The notes: generated by a model from the letters alone, not told the origin. Counted from the first letter of the stretch, positions 24,828 through 34,130 are shown. The stretch: 64,000 bases of DNA from Kalymmatonema gypsitolerans NIES-4073 (GCF_002368435.1 NZ_AP018264.1:170763-234762), one strand, 5' to 3'. Numbers and translations: made by a program.

Positions 24828-25646
24828 TGATTTACTCAAAAAGTATATTTAAATGCTCATAATAACTGCTATCTTTCTATATTTCCAATAGGTTTGTATT
24901 AAAGATACTAGGTTATAAAAATATAATTATTACAATCAAAAAAAACAAGAATAAATTGTTTGCATTTGCAATATCCTAGCTTTAGAAAAACTAAAATATT
25001 GCATTTGTACGAAAAACTTTTCATAGTATTAGTTATGTCAAGAGTTAAATTATAAAAATATATTAAGAATAAAATTAAATATATTCAAATTTAATTGAAT
25101 AAAAAATAAGCTATGCTCAAATAGCATTGCATATTCTTTTGAAGAAGTTATTACAAAGCTATGACGAAAGTATGACTAAACTAAATATTCTACACGAGAA
25201 CATAAACAAATGATGGAGCGTATGAGATTCTTTATCTGGAGGCTGTCATGATAATCATCATGATAATCAAATAATAAAGTGGTATTACCGGATTAAGAAG
25301 ATTGCTTTTAGTTTGACAACAAGCAACTCTATACAATTGAGCAAATTGAGCGCGATCGCCTACCGTGGGCGGTTCGTTATTGCACCTTGTTTTCGCTTCT
25401 TAGTAGCCCTAAATAGATAAGAGAAAAGCAATTAAGAATATTCAGTCATGTCCAAGTTATAATCTTTATTTGATAGATGTTTCGTCGGCTTTGAAAATCA
25501 CCTTTAGAAATTTTATTTAGGCAAATTAATTAATACATTTTATGCACCCTTGTCAAACATAAAGTTTATGGTATATCTTTTTTGCAATCGAGCGGCAAAA
25601 TGCTTTTGATTGATGAATTAGCCAAATTAATTTCAAGAGGTCAAAA
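24828..25646. other. AT-rich intergenic region with short direct repeats
   Basis: About 820 bp without a standard gene. It holds TATGAC direct repeats 11 bp apart (25160-25165, 25171-25176), an 8-codon ORF with GGAGG site at 25248-25274, a CATGATAATCA tandem repeat at 25247-25269, and one GCGATCGC octamer near 25360. The remainder shows nothing I can name. A cobalamin riboswitch was looked for ahead of cbtB and not recognised. Confidence 0.5.
25247..25274 (+). promoter_or_regulatory. Tandem repeat and possible 8-codon leader ORF
   Basis: CATGATAATCAT is followed directly by CATGATAATCA. The repeat codes an ATG-started peptide MIIIMIIK (stop at 25272-25274) behind a GGAGG site six bases upstream. 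It could be a leader peptide or a tandem operator; both readings are tentative. Confidence 0.25.
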
Positions 25647-25704
25647 ATGACTACTTTTTCTTCTACTTCAGTGTTGCGGAAGACCGCAGGTGTTACTTTG
25701 TCTA

Positions 25705-26876
25705 AGTAAGTCGTGGAGAAAATTTATAAGTATGTCACAAACAATTAAGCAGAAGAATGAGAGTTAAATCTGACACGTTGTGTACTGTAGTTCCCCTTTT
25801 CTCCTCTTGTTTGAATCCCATCAATGACAGCATAAGCAAGGTCTAACTCATCTTCAAAAGTTTTTGAGGCAAGTTCATCTTTCTTGAGATGTTGCCACTC
25901 TAATTCAATAGGATTCATTTCAGAACAATATTTGGGTAAAAAGAAAATGTATAAACCCATTTCTTCCCACTTTGACCATAATTGCTGCACTTGTTTACAC
26001 CGATGTATTGGGCCGTTGTCCTGGACGATGACTCTAATACGCCCAGATTTTTGGGCTTCAAGTGCTTCAAGTTCTATCATCTGAATATAAGATTGGCGTG
26101 AAACACCACCAATCACCAAACCATAAACAAAACTAATTAAGGGTTGGAGAAACCCGATAATACTTAACCTTCGTCCTCGGCGTTTACTCTGTTCTAAGCG
26201 TTTTTGTTGACCTCGGAAGTAGTAACTATAACTCGGTTCACTCCAAGCACAGAACCCTGATTCATCCACATACTTTAAATCGATTTCTCCGGCAGCAGCA
26301 GATAATTCCAGCATTTCTAAGTCTGCCTGTTTGATTTGTTGCAATACTTGGTCTTGCTTTCCTTTGTGGCTTTTTCTAGTTCGCTTCCAAATGACCCCCT
26401 TTTTTTGAGTACCTGCCTTAACCAGTCAGGACTCAATTTCACTGAGCGTTCTTTTTCTAATTTTTGGGCTAATTGAACACTATTGTATGTGCGTGGTTCT
26501 CTTTCTAAACATTCTTCTAAGAACACCAGATCAGCTTCCGTCCACCTTGATTTTCCTCCCCGCCCTGGTTTTTCCCAAAGCCCTTCTAAACCTATCTTTT
26601 CCCATCTATGCAAAACTTCTCTCACTGTTTGGGCAGTCCAGTTAAAATGTGCTGCTATCTTCTCTACATACCAACCATGTGCGCTCAATCTAATCACGGA
26701 GGCTCTGTCTTTCACCTTTTGGGGTACATCTGCCGTTCTCAGGTTTAAAAGAGTTCTATCTTGCTCTGGAGTCAAAAACACCCTTAAACGGCTGCCCATA
26801 TCTCTGTTACCTCGGTGTACACATTCTATGTATTTACTTATCTTTACATAGTTTGGTTTTTTCACCTCGTTCTACT
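25705..26876 (-). mobile_element. IS630/Tc1-family insertion sequence
   Basis: A 1172-bp element bounded by TA at 25703-25704 and 26877-26878, the expected IS630 target duplication. Its ends read AGTAAGTCGTGGAGAAAAT (left) and, inverted, AGTAGAACGAGGTGAAAAA (right), matching at 13 of 19 positions. It carries a transposase in two overlapping frames on the minus strand and lies inside cbtB. Confidence 0.88.
25745..26799 (-). CDS. IS630-family transposase, two frames joined by -1 frameshift
   Basis: Frame 1 starts at the ATG at 26799 (a GTG at 26865 is also open) and encodes the helix-turn-helix DNA-binding part: VEKIAAHFNWTAQTVREVLHR. Frame 2, ending at 25745, carries the DDE domain with D in YVDESGF, D in VIVQDNGPIH and E in NPIELEWQHLKK. 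The frames meet at a run of seven A and five G on the minus strand (plus 26395-26406), where a -1 slip on A-AAA-AAG gives a continuous protein. Programmed frameshifting is common in this family. All three catalytic residues are present, so the element may still be active. Confidence 0.82.
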
Positions 26877-27084
26877 TAAACCTGTACAAGTAACACTTTA
26901 TATGTTGCTGTCGTCTTTGGTAATCTGGACTGTTTTGTTCTCTACCTATCCTGCGGCTCACAACACAGCACATTCAGCGCGTCACCACACTTTAGGTGTT
27001 GCGTGTCACTAAATTATCATAATCTCAAGATTTTTCTGGTGCATGAGATTTTGCTAAAACACTCGATAAAATAACAGTGCGAGG

Positions 27085-27110
27085 ATGGCGCAGATTTCGC
27101 GCCATTTTTT
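27085..27110 (+). terminator. Rho-independent terminator of cbtB
   Basis: ATGGCGC (27085-27091) pairs with GCGCCAT (27099-27105) and is followed by five T. It lies 73 bp after the cbtB stop. The rest of the 27013-27321 gap shows no ORF. Confidence 0.75.
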
Positions 27111-27321
27111 GAGATAGAAGAAATTTTAAGTTTTGTAGAGTAAAGATACTTTGTCTTTCATCTCTGCATTATTATTTTGCTTTGATTTCATTCCATCTCT
27201 GAATTTATTGTCAATATTTTTACTAGAATTTTCCACTGCCTAGTGAATAGAAGCTGATAAAGTAACTTTTACTTACAACTATCAAACATTGACGGAAGAT
27301 ATACAGTTTACGTAAGCTTTT

Positions 27322-28491
27322 ATGAAAAAATATCGACTGTTTGGGGTGCTAAGTGCTGTTTTTTGTGTTGCATTGTCAATTCTTTATTCCGTTGTAGGAG
27401 TTTCCCAAACTCCTGCACCCAGAGTACAACTCTCTACCAACCCACCTTTAGAACGGATTCATCCCTTTGAAGCAGGAACCGATAAACCACAATCTCCCGT
27501 TACACTAACGCTACAAGCTCTTGATACTATAGGTAAACCCTTAGAAAATACCAAAATTAGCTTACAAATTCTGACACCTCCAGCTAATGCTTGGTTGACT
27601 ACAGATTTTCCTATTGTCGAGGGAACAAAATTACTACAAATGGATGCGGCTGCACCTGACGGTAAGCTTGAAATTCAACAGATGTTACCTATCCGTGGTA
27701 ACTACCAACTGCGAGTGAATGTATCACCCTTGGTAGCAAATGCTTTTACGCCCTACGAGCAAACCCTGAATTTGAATGTCCAAGAAAATCCAGTTAAATA
27801 TAAATATTTTGCTGTTGTTGCAGCTATCTTACTATCAGTTGGATTACTAGGTGGCTGGGTGATTGGCGGACAAGAAGAACTGCGACAAGGAGAAATTGCG
27901 CCGCAATCTGTACGCCTGTTGTTAAGTGCATTGACAGTAGTGGCTATAGTAACTTTATTGTTTATTAACATTAGTGCAGAAGTTGCAGAGGCTCACGGTA
28001 GTGGACACTCAAGGGGTAAAGAAGAAATCGCACCATCAGTCCAAAAATCTCAAGGGTTGGAAGTCCGTGTTGAGGGAAATAAAAGCGCAACGGTAGGAAA
28101 ACTTGCTAATTTGATAGTAAATGTTAAAGATGCTGCCACAGGACAACCCATCAAGGATGTAGTGTTGCAGGTGAAGGCGATCGCTCTAGAAGATAATTTA
28201 ACAGTCTTTGCCTACAAGGGAGTTACTGACCAATTCGGCAAGTTAACGTGGCAAGAGCAATTTTTTGATGGCGCACCTCACAAAGTTGAGGTCGAAGCAA
28301 CTCCTAGCCCTGGATCTAAGCGTCAATTTCCACTGGTGAAAGTCGCACAAGAAGTTGAAGTTGAAGGAATTGCACCGCCAATGTACATCCGGTTGATTGG
28401 TTTATTCTACTTTACTGCTATTGTCGGCATTGGTATGGCGATGGGATTGCTAATACAGCACCGACGAAAACCACAAGCTGGGGCAAATTAA
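27322..28491 (+). CDS. Membrane protein with two extracytoplasmic domains, unknown function
   Basis: A 389-residue protein. The signal/anchor is at residues 1-28 and is followed by a beta-rich domain of about 120 residues. Two TM helices lie at about 155-175 and 193-213. A short His-rich loop (AEAHGSGHSRG) leads to a second beta-rich domain (about 235-350), and a final TM sits near 355-378. The two soluble parts look like Ig-like or carboxypeptidase-regulatory-like folds (DAATGQPIKDVVLQV). The name of the family is not known to me. It converges on the FixH/YtkA-like gene with five bases between stops, and adjacency to cbtB suggests a metal link. Confidence 0.6.
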   Translation: MKKYRLFGVLSAVFCVALSILYSVVGVSQTPAPRVQLSTNPPLERIHPFEAGTDKPQSPVTLTLQALDTIGKPLENTKISLQILTPPANAWLTTDFPIVEGTKLLQMDAAAPDGKLEIQQMLPIRGNYQLRVNVSPLVANAFTPYEQTLNLNVQENPVKYKYFAVVAAILLSVGLLGGWVIGGQEELRQGEIAPQSVRLLLSALTVVAIVTLLFINISAEVAEAHGSGHSRGKEEIAPSVQKSQGLEVRVEGNKSATVGKLANLIVNVKDAATGQPIKDVVLQVKAIALEDNLTVFAYKGVTDQFGKLTWQEQFFDGAPHKVEVEATPSPGSKRQFPLVKVAQEVEVEGIAPPMYIRLIGLFYFTAIVGIGMAMGLLIQHRRKPQAGAN

Positions 28492-28496
28492 AAGCA

Positions 28497-29096
28497 TCAA
28501 CGCTTGACACTAAGCCGTATCAATATTCCTGAAATGCCTAGTCCTAAGAATACAGCACTAGCGATCGCCGGAATATTTAATTCTTGTTTAGTCGTGCTAG
28601 TTGCAGTCTTTTCTGACTGGGCTAATTCTTGGGACGCAAGAGACGGTGCATTCACACCAGATGCAACCGTAACCTGATATTTCATCTGAAATGACTGAAA
28701 ATTGCCTTCAGTTTTAGGCGTACAGTTTAACTCCAGTTGATAAATTCCAGTATTGGGAAAGACAATATCTGCTCCAGGAATACCTTGATATTTTTCAACT
28801 GAGATAGCTTTGACAGTAGGCTGTAGCACTGGTAAGTCACCAGGTTTACGAGGTTGCAAGTAAACAGCCATTTGACAATTAGTCTGATCTAATGGCAGGA
28901 TTTTTCCTCCTTTGCGGGTAAGTGCAACCCAGGCTTTAGCATATTCTCCAGCTTTGGGAGTATGGTTAGGCTCAATGTGCCAAGTGCCTGCCACATCCCC
29001 TGATACTTGAATATTGTGAGCAGTAGCAGGAGTAACAAATAAGGCGAAAAATAGCGTGTAGCCTAGAGTTTTATTGATAGTTGATAGATATAACAT
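28497..29096 (-). CDS. Exported membrane-anchored protein, FixH/YtkA-like fold
   Basis: A 199-residue protein from the ATG at 29096. The signal peptide ends ATA before HNIQV. One beta-rich domain (about 30-150) includes the pair GTWHIEPNHTPKAGE and IPGADIVFPNTGIYQLELNC. A C-terminal TM helix (about 172-192) is followed by a basic tail. The beta sandwich with a closing PNTGIYQL strand resembles FixH/YtkA-type domains. Which metal or partner it serves is unknown. An upstream ATG at 29123 would only lengthen the leader and is less likely. Confidence 0.6.
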   Translation of the reverse strand: MLYLSTINKTLGYTLFFALFVTPATAHNIQVSGDVAGTWHIEPNHTPKAGEYAKAWVALTRKGGKILPLDQTNCQMAVYLQPRKPGDLPVLQPTVKAISVEKYQGIPGADIVFPNTGIYQLELNCTPKTEGNFQSFQMKYQVTVASGVNAPSLASQELAQSEKTATSTTKQELNIPAIASAVFLGLGISGILIRLSVKR

Positions 29097-29242
29097 TTTA
29101 TTTGTAACCCTCACACAAGCCACAGGCTACGTCAAAAGACAAATTGTCAAACTTAACTTTTTTAGTGATTTCATTTATATCTTCTAGGAGAATATTCCAC
29201 TCTCAATTGCTTGCGCGATCGCGAAGCGCGACCTAGGAATCG

Positions 29243-30643
29243 CTAACCCAAATCCAGATCCCTCAGTACAACGCGAGCGATCGCTTCGTCTGTCAAGGGT
29301 AAGTGAACGATGAAAGTGCTACCTTTACCAATTTGGCTTTGCACTTGTATACTACCTCCATGAGCTTGAACAATTGCTTGAGCGATCGCTAATCCCAATC
29401 CAGATCCACCAGTACGACGCGACCGATCGCTATTCACTCGATAAAAACGGTCAAAAATCCGCTTTTGTTCGTGCGACGCAATACCAATACCTGTATCTTG
29501 AACTTCAATTACAGCATTACCGTTGCTGCGTTTGAGGATAACAGTTACATAACCACCAGCAGGGGTGTATTGAATAGCATTGGCAATGAGATTAGAAAGC
29601 ACACGCAACAGTTGATCTTCATCTCCCATCACGTATAAAAGCTCTTGGCATAACACCAAAGATGTTAGTTGCAAAGAAGCCGCAGCCGCTAACGCTGAAA
29701 ATTCTTCTATCAGATCATTAATCAAAATATTCAGACAGCAAGGTATTTGTTGTGTCGCTAAAATATGCTGTTCCAATCGAGACAGTAACAGCATATCCTG
29801 AACTAGTTCAGCTAGTCGATGATTTTGACGTTGAATAGAGGCCAAAACATCTCGCGCCTCCTCCGGCAGATAATCCATATCAAATAAAGTTTCTACCGTT
29901 GCATTAATCGCTGCAAGAGGAGTACGCAACTCATGAGAAGCATCAGACGTAAACTGTTGCATTTGTTTATACGAAGAGTCAATTGGCCGCATTGCTAACC
30001 CTGCCAGCCACCAACTAGAACCGCCAACTAACAATACCGTAATTGGCAATCCCACCGCCAAAATTAATTTCAAAGCAGCGAGACGACTATCCAGGTCCTT
30101 GAGATTGCGCCCTACCTGAATATAGCCCCAATCTTGATTATCTTGCGTGTGCAGCAGTAGAGACTTTTGACTGTAACGATTGCCTTGTAAATCTTTGACT
30201 GTTTGCCACACTTGGGTTTCCACAGTCGGTGGCAGTTCATTAGCTTGGAAACCTGCTACCGCAATTAACCGTCCTGAACCATCGACAAAACGGATGTAAT
30301 ATTGCTTCTCTTTGTATACAGTACTAAAAATGCCGTGTTCATTATGGGTGCTTTGACTGTGACTTAGGATATTTTGGGTAGGACAACTGGACTCAGCTAA
30401 ACAAATATTTGGTAAAACCTGCTGGAAAACTAGCTCTGTAATACCAGGTTGTTTCAAAGCCGGTTCAATTACATCATGTAGTGTACCTGCTACCGATTCC
30501 AGTTCCCGGTTGATAGAAGCCACATAAGCATCAATGATTACCTCATAAACCACGAAACCACATAAGGATAGAATCAGAGCCATAACTACCGCATACCAGG
30601 TAGCCAATTGCCAGCGAGTCTTACGAAATAGTCGAATCTGCAT
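29243..30643 (-). CDS. Sensor histidine kinase, NrsS/RppB-like
   Basis: A 466-residue kinase: TM1 near 14-34, a periplasmic sensor of about 150 residues, TM2 near 190-212, a HisKA domain with H237 in SHELRTPLAA, and an HATPase domain with N, G1 (VQDTGIGIA), F and G2 (GGSGLGLAIAQ) boxes. It overlaps the response-regulator stop by 23 bases, forming a DUF2808-RR-HK operon. By arrangement and similarity it resembles the NrsS/RppB kinases that sense nickel or redox state in cyanobacteria; the actual ligand is unknown. The last 14 residues are encoded by a shifted-frame copy of its own G2 region. Confidence 0.85.
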   Translation of the reverse strand: MQIRLFRKTRWQLATWYAVVMALILSLCGFVVYEVIIDAYVASINRELESVAGTLHDVIEPALKQPGITELVFQQVLPNICLAESSCPTQNILSHSQSTHNEHGIFSTVYKEKQYYIRFVDGSGRLIAVAGFQANELPPTVETQVWQTVKDLQGNRYSQKSLLLHTQDNQDWGYIQVGRNLKDLDSRLAALKLILAVGLPITVLLVGGSSWWLAGLAMRPIDSSYKQMQQFTSDASHELRTPLAAINATVETLFDMDYLPEEARDVLASIQRQNHRLAELVQDMLLLSRLEQHILATQQIPCCLNILINDLIEEFSALAAAASLQLTSLVLCQELLYVMGDEDQLLRVLSNLIANAIQYTPAGGYVTVILKRSNGNAVIEVQDTGIGIASHEQKRIFDRFYRVNSDRSRRTGGSGLGLAIAQAIVQAHGGSIQVQSQIGKGSTFIVHLPLTDEAIARVVLRDLDLG

Positions 30644-31358
30644 TGCCAGGATTGAAACGATAGCCCATACTAGGGATAGTTTCGATTAAGCCATCACAAC
30701 CATATTCCGATAATTTGCGTCGCAAAAGTCGGATTTGAGCTGCTACTACATTACTAACGCGTTCTGCACTAAAGGCGTACAGATGATTTAAAATTTGGTC
30801 GCGGGTAATAACTGTATTAGGACGTTTCATCAAGTATTCTAATAATTGGAATTCTTTTTTTGTTAAATAAATTACCTTATTTTCACCATTAGGATACTGC
30901 CGAGAAACTGTACAATTACCGCAGTCTAGAATCAGTCCACCAACTTGCAATTGTAAAGACTGGAACTGAGACGTAAGCGATGCGCCTCCAAAGGAAGCTC
31001 GCCTTTGCAAAGCCCGCAACCGTGCCAGCAGTTCTACCATACCAAATGGCTTTACCAAATAGTCATCAGCCCCTGCATCTAGACCAGCTACCTTATCTGC
31101 CATGCTATCTTTAGCGGTTAGCATCAGCACGGGCAAAGCATTACCCCGACCTCGTAATCGCTTGCACAGTTCCAAACCTGACATTCCCGGTAACAACCAA
31201 TCAAAAATTGCCAGTGTATATTGAGTCCAATCATGTTCTAGATAAGTCCAGGCTTCATTTCCATCCAAAACCCAGTCAACAATATATCTTTCTTTACTCA
31301 ACTTTCGCTGAATCGATGCACCCAGATCCGGCTCATCTTCAACAAGCAAAACTTTCAT
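30621..31358 (-). CDS. OmpR-type response regulator, NrsR/RppA-like
   Basis: A 245-residue regulator. The receiver domain (1-120) has acidic residues D9/D11 region (EDEPDLG), phosphoacceptor D53 in IFDWLLPG and K103 in VKPFG. The winged-helix DNA-binding domain (about 145-240) has the recognition segment VSNVVAAQIRLLRRKL. It lies between DUF2808 copy 3 (31 bp upstream) and the kinase (overlap 23 bp). Proteins of this class bind tandem half-sites 11 bp apart, which is exactly the layout of the box 91 bp ahead of this operon and elsewhere in the window, suggesting autoregulation. Confidence 0.87.
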   Translation of the reverse strand: MKVLLVEDEPDLGASIQRKLSKERYIVDWVLDGNEAWTYLEHDWTQYTLAIFDWLLPGMSGLELCKRLRGRGNALPVLMLTAKDSMADKVAGLDAGADDYLVKPFGMVELLARLRALQRRASFGGASLTSQFQSLQLQVGGLILDCGNCTVSRQYPNGENKVIYLTKKEFQLLEYLMKRPNTVITRDQILNHLYAFSAERVSNVVAAQIRLLRRKLSEYGCDGLIETIPSMGYRFNPGNADSTIS

Positions 31359-31389
31359 AATTAGCAGATGTATTTTAGCAATTTGTTCA

Positions 31390-31875
31390 TTAAATTACAC
31401 GCAATTGAGCAACACCAATTGGTAACTCTGCATTCGTACCAGCGAAAATGGTAGATATCTTGTAGAACTTATTACCAGTAGTCACTGCTGTTTTTTTAAC
31501 ATTATTCATTTCTACAATGATGGTAGTTCCAGAAGCGACTGATTCAGCAAACTCTAATGTAGCTTTTTTGCCTTGAATAGAAACTTTTACATCAATTTTT
31601 TTACCAGATTGATCGGAAACATCAATATTTTCTCTGAGAACAATGTTAGCTGGAGCTTCGATAATTAGCTGAGAAATAGCCTTGCTATTTTCAGGAAGTG
31701 CTATTTTTAAAGTATGTCTGAGAATTCTCCAGTGGCGAATACCTTGAGGAGATTCCACGAGGCTAATAACGTGAGGAAAGCTACTAGATTGTGGTGTAGG
31801 ATTTGCATAAGTAGCTGGAACTAAAACTGCCATAGTCAAGGCAAAAATAGCAGTATATCTCAGTATTCTAATCAT
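31390..31875 (-). CDS. DUF2808 protein, copy 3, heading a two-component operon
   Basis: A 161-residue exported protein with signal peptide (cleavage near TYA, residue 24) and the DUF2808 blocks RHWRILRHTLKIALPENS, LIIEAPANI, QSGKKIDVKVSI and LPIGVAQLRVI. It is the first gene of an operon with the response regulator 31 bp downstream and the kinase after that. A periplasmic accessory role to the sensor is conceivable, since paralogues elsewhere in the window lie beside a kinase remnant. That idea is inference. The box 91 bp upstream is among the best-conserved copies. Confidence 0.85.
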   Translation of the reverse strand: MIRILRYTAIFALTMAVLVPATYANPTPQSSSFPHVISLVESPQGIRHWRILRHTLKIALPENSKAISQLIIEAPANIVLRENIDVSDQSGKKIDVKVSIQGKKATLEFAESVASGTTIIVEMNNVKKTAVTTGNKFYKISTIFAGTNAELPIGVAQLRVI

Positions 31876-31965
31876 TGCGCTTTTATAATCACTTTACTAG
31901 ATCCATCAAACATCAGAATCATCTTTGTTGAAAGATGTTACCTCTTAATAGCTTGACAAAGTGAG

Positions 31966-31983
31966 ATGAAATTTGGGTGAAAT
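31966..31983 (-). promoter_or_regulatory. Direct-repeat box e
   Basis: ATGAAATTTGGGTGAAAT, half-sites 11 bp apart, 91 bp upstream of the DUF2808-RR-HK operon. The flanks (TTGACA before, TTTTAGCTAGTT after) are shared with box c. Confidence 0.78.
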
Positions 31984-32163
31984 TTTAGCTAGTTACAGGG
32001 ATTTTTTAAAAAAACAAATAAGTGACCTTTGATGGATCTGTAACTTTTTCCTAAACGTATCTCTTTATAGTCTCAAAGCTCTCTCTCATCTCGTTTCAGC
32101 TTATAACGATATTAACAAACAGTTGAAGAAGCAAGATGTTCGTACTGATGTTTTGTCATACAG

Positions 32164-33150
32164 TTAACTGAAAATATACTCTCGTAGATTTGTTTGGCAA
32201 CGACGGAGGTAACTCAGTGCTTGTTTTTCTATGTAACGAACTCTCCTTTCACTAATATTGAGATGTTGAGCTACCTGCGTCAAGGTGAGTTCGCAATTAT
32301 CTTCCAAGCCATAATGCAAAATTAGGACTTGTTGCTGCTGTGGAGTTAATTCTCTCAGTGAGAGATAGATATCTTGACGCATTAAATTTTGAGTTACTTG
32401 GATTTCAGGCGAGGCTTCTGGAACTTCTGTTAAAAGTTCTTGCAATTCTGTGTCTTCGTTATCACCCACTTGTTTATCTAATGAGATAGGTTGACGAGAT
32501 ATCATCAGCAGTTCGCGGACTTGAGCAGGGTTTAATTTCATCTTTTCTACAATTTCAGACATACTAGGACTGCGTTTTAATTTCTGAGATAATTCTCTTT
32601 GCACTTTTTTAAATTTATTCAACTTTTCGGTAATATGAATTGGCAGTCTAATAGTTCGTGATTGCTGAGATATTGCTCGTGTCATTGCTTGGCTAATCCA
32701 CCAATAAGCGTAGGTAGAAAATTTATAGCCACGAGTAGGGTCAAATTTCTCTACGCCACGTTCTAAACCTAATGAACCTTCCTGAATTAAATCCATCAAC
32801 TCCAAATTTCTTCTTTGATATTTTTTGGCAATAGCAACCACTAAACGAAGATTTGCTACCATCATTTTTTGCTTTGCCTGTGTACCTTTGTGAAAAATCT
32901 CCTTCACTTCTATTTCACTAAGCTGTACATATTTGGCTAATTCTTTTTTAGAGGGTTCGTAGTTGAGTTGTTTCTTCAAAGTTTCCTTCTTCTTTTGTAA
33001 CACCATCATCTGCTGTACCTGTTTGCTATATACAATTTCTTCCTCATGAGTCAACAATGGTACGCGAACAATATCTTGCAGATAATTCCGAACTATATCT
33101 GTGCTGAATTTAGTATTTGAAGTTGTTGTAATCATGTTGAGAGTTGGCAT
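32164..33150 (-). CDS. Group 2 sigma-70 factor
   Basis: A 328-residue RNA polymerase sigma factor lacking region 1.1. Region 1.2 is near residues 17-50. Region 2 has [21 protein letters not shown] and the -10 recognition helix [14 protein letters not shown]. Region 3 contains [15 protein letters not shown]. Region 4 has the [28 protein letters not shown]. These are typical of the SigB/C/D/E group 2 factors of cyanobacteria. An ATG at 33135 is an alternative start. It follows pcxA by 45 bp and probably shares its promoter and box f. Its divergence from housekeeping SigA suggests stress-specific or plasmid-borne use. Confidence 0.88.
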   Translation of the reverse strand: MPTLNMITTTSNTKFSTDIVRNYLQDIVRVPLLTHEEEIVYSKQVQQMMVLQKKKETLKKQLNYEPSKKELAKYVQLSEIEVKEIFHKGTQAKQKMMVANLRLVVAIAKKYQRRNLELMDLIQEGSLGLERGVEKFDPTRGYKFSTYAYWWISQAMTRAISQQSRTIRLPIHITEKLNKFKKVQRELSQKLKRSPSMSEIVEKMKLNPAQVRELLMISRQPISLDKQVGDNEDTELQELLTEVPEASPEIQVTQNLMRQDIYLSLRELTPQQQQVLILHYGLEDNCELTLTQVAQHLNISERRVRYIEKQALSYLRRCQTNLREYIFS

Positions 33151-33195
33151 AATTTCAGTATTTTTTGTATGTAAAGATTTAGATATATTTATAAA

Positions 33196-34011
33196 TTATT
33201 CATTCATGTTATGGTAAGTAGCCACAGATGAAGGAGAACTGCGATTGAGGTAGCGGAATATCCAATATTTAAAAACTGTATCCATGATTACTGGAACAGT
33301 AGCAATAAATAAAGAAGTAAGACTTTTATTTTCTGGGAAACCGTAATGCTTTAAAGTACTTTCTATAATTATTTCCCATCCATAAGGAGAGTGAAAACCG
33401 ACAAATATATCTGTAGATAGAATAATTAAAAAAGCCTTGGCAGAGTCGCTTAAACTATAAGTTATATCGCCAGCAAAAGACTTAAGAATGTATAGCTGCT
33501 GCTTACCTGTTAAGATTAAAATAATTAATGTGATGGCTGTGAGTATATCTGTAAAAACATTTGTTACTGCATTAATACTTTTAATTTTATTGTCTGCTAC
33601 TAACGCAATAGCTTTTTTCTTAATCTTCTTTTGAACAAGCTCGTCAGAGAATGTGGTGATTTTACCTATTCGAGCTTCAAAATAAACACTTTGCTCAAAT
33701 CTTTTGAGTTCCGCTAAAGCTTTTTCTTCTTGAGGATAATTTAAGAAAATATGTGATTCTTGTGAATTCCATAACTTCTCAACTAGGGGAGTGATGACAA
33801 AGTTTCTAGAAAGCTGATTTATAAGTAATGGAACTACAATCAAAAGTAACAAGAAACGGACAGAGGAAATTGTTTGAAGTCGAGAAGCGCGAAACTCTTC
33901 AATAACCTTTACTTCGGCATTTGGATCTAACGTCTGTTGAAATTTTCCTATCGTCCGCAGGATAGAGCGAGGAATAAAGCTCATCTTTTGAGATGATGAC
34001 TTTGATTTCAT
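33196..34011 (-). CDS. pcxA: PcxA/CemA-like proton-extrusion protein
   Basis: A 271-residue membrane protein. Hydrophobic segments are near 50-68, 150-168, 190-208 and 232-250. The C-terminal half carries the family signature: FHSPYGWEIIIES, HYGFPENKSL, FIATVPVIMDTVFKYWIFRYLNR and SPSSVATYHNMNE. CemA (chloroplast) and PcxA (cyanobacteria) affect light-induced Na+-dependent proton extrusion and inorganic carbon uptake. This copy has a short N-terminal part compared with typical cyanobacterial PcxA. Having a box like the metal genes and a sigma gene downstream is unexpected for this protein. Confidence 0.88.
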   Translation of the reverse strand: MKSKSSSQKMSFIPRSILRTIGKFQQTLDPNAEVKVIEEFRASRLQTISSVRFLLLLIVVPLLINQLSRNFVITPLVEKLWNSQESHIFLNYPQEEKALAELKRFEQSVYFEARIGKITTFSDELVQKKIKKKAIALVADNKIKSINAVTNVFTDILTAITLIILILTGKQQLYILKSFAGDITYSLSDSAKAFLIILSTDIFVGFHSPYGWEIIIESTLKHYGFPENKSLTSLFIATVPVIMDTVFKYWIFRYLNRSSPSSVATYHNMNE

Positions 34012-34130
34012 CTTAATTTATAAGCATCACAATTCTAGTTGCACCCATAATTTAGTGAGACAACTGTGGCATTTTAAATAGCTATAAGATTTAAAGTTTA
34101 AATCTCTAAACTCTACTTTACAAAAACAGG

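Larger units (their letters stand above)
25647..27012 (+). pseudogene. cbtB: cbtB cobalt-transporter subunit gene interrupted by IS630
   Basis: The 5' part (25647-25704) begins with an ATG seven bases after AAGAGGT and encodes MTTFSSTSVLRKTAGVTLS. The 3' part (26879-27012) encodes PVQVTLYMLL, a hydrophobic helix and a C-terminal AHNTAHSARHHTLGVACH. Removing the element and one TA copy restores a single 63-codon frame. One TM helix followed by a His-rich tail and final CH is the signature of CbtB, a proposed cobalt/B12-linked transporter subunit about 60 residues long. The partner cbtA is not in the window. The gene is inactive as it stands. Confidence 0.85.

Noticed and set aside
25247..25269. 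Fur or Zur box
   Set aside because: The GATAAT-like elements are direct repeats rather than the inverted core of Fur/Zur boxes, so no regulator is named.
25300..25646. Cobalamin riboswitch upstream of cbtB
   Set aside because: I could not find the conserved B12-box or the expected stems by eye.
26815..27012. A 65-codon plus-strand ORF as a separate gene
   Set aside because: Its second half is the 3' part of cbtB and the first half is IS630 end sequence.
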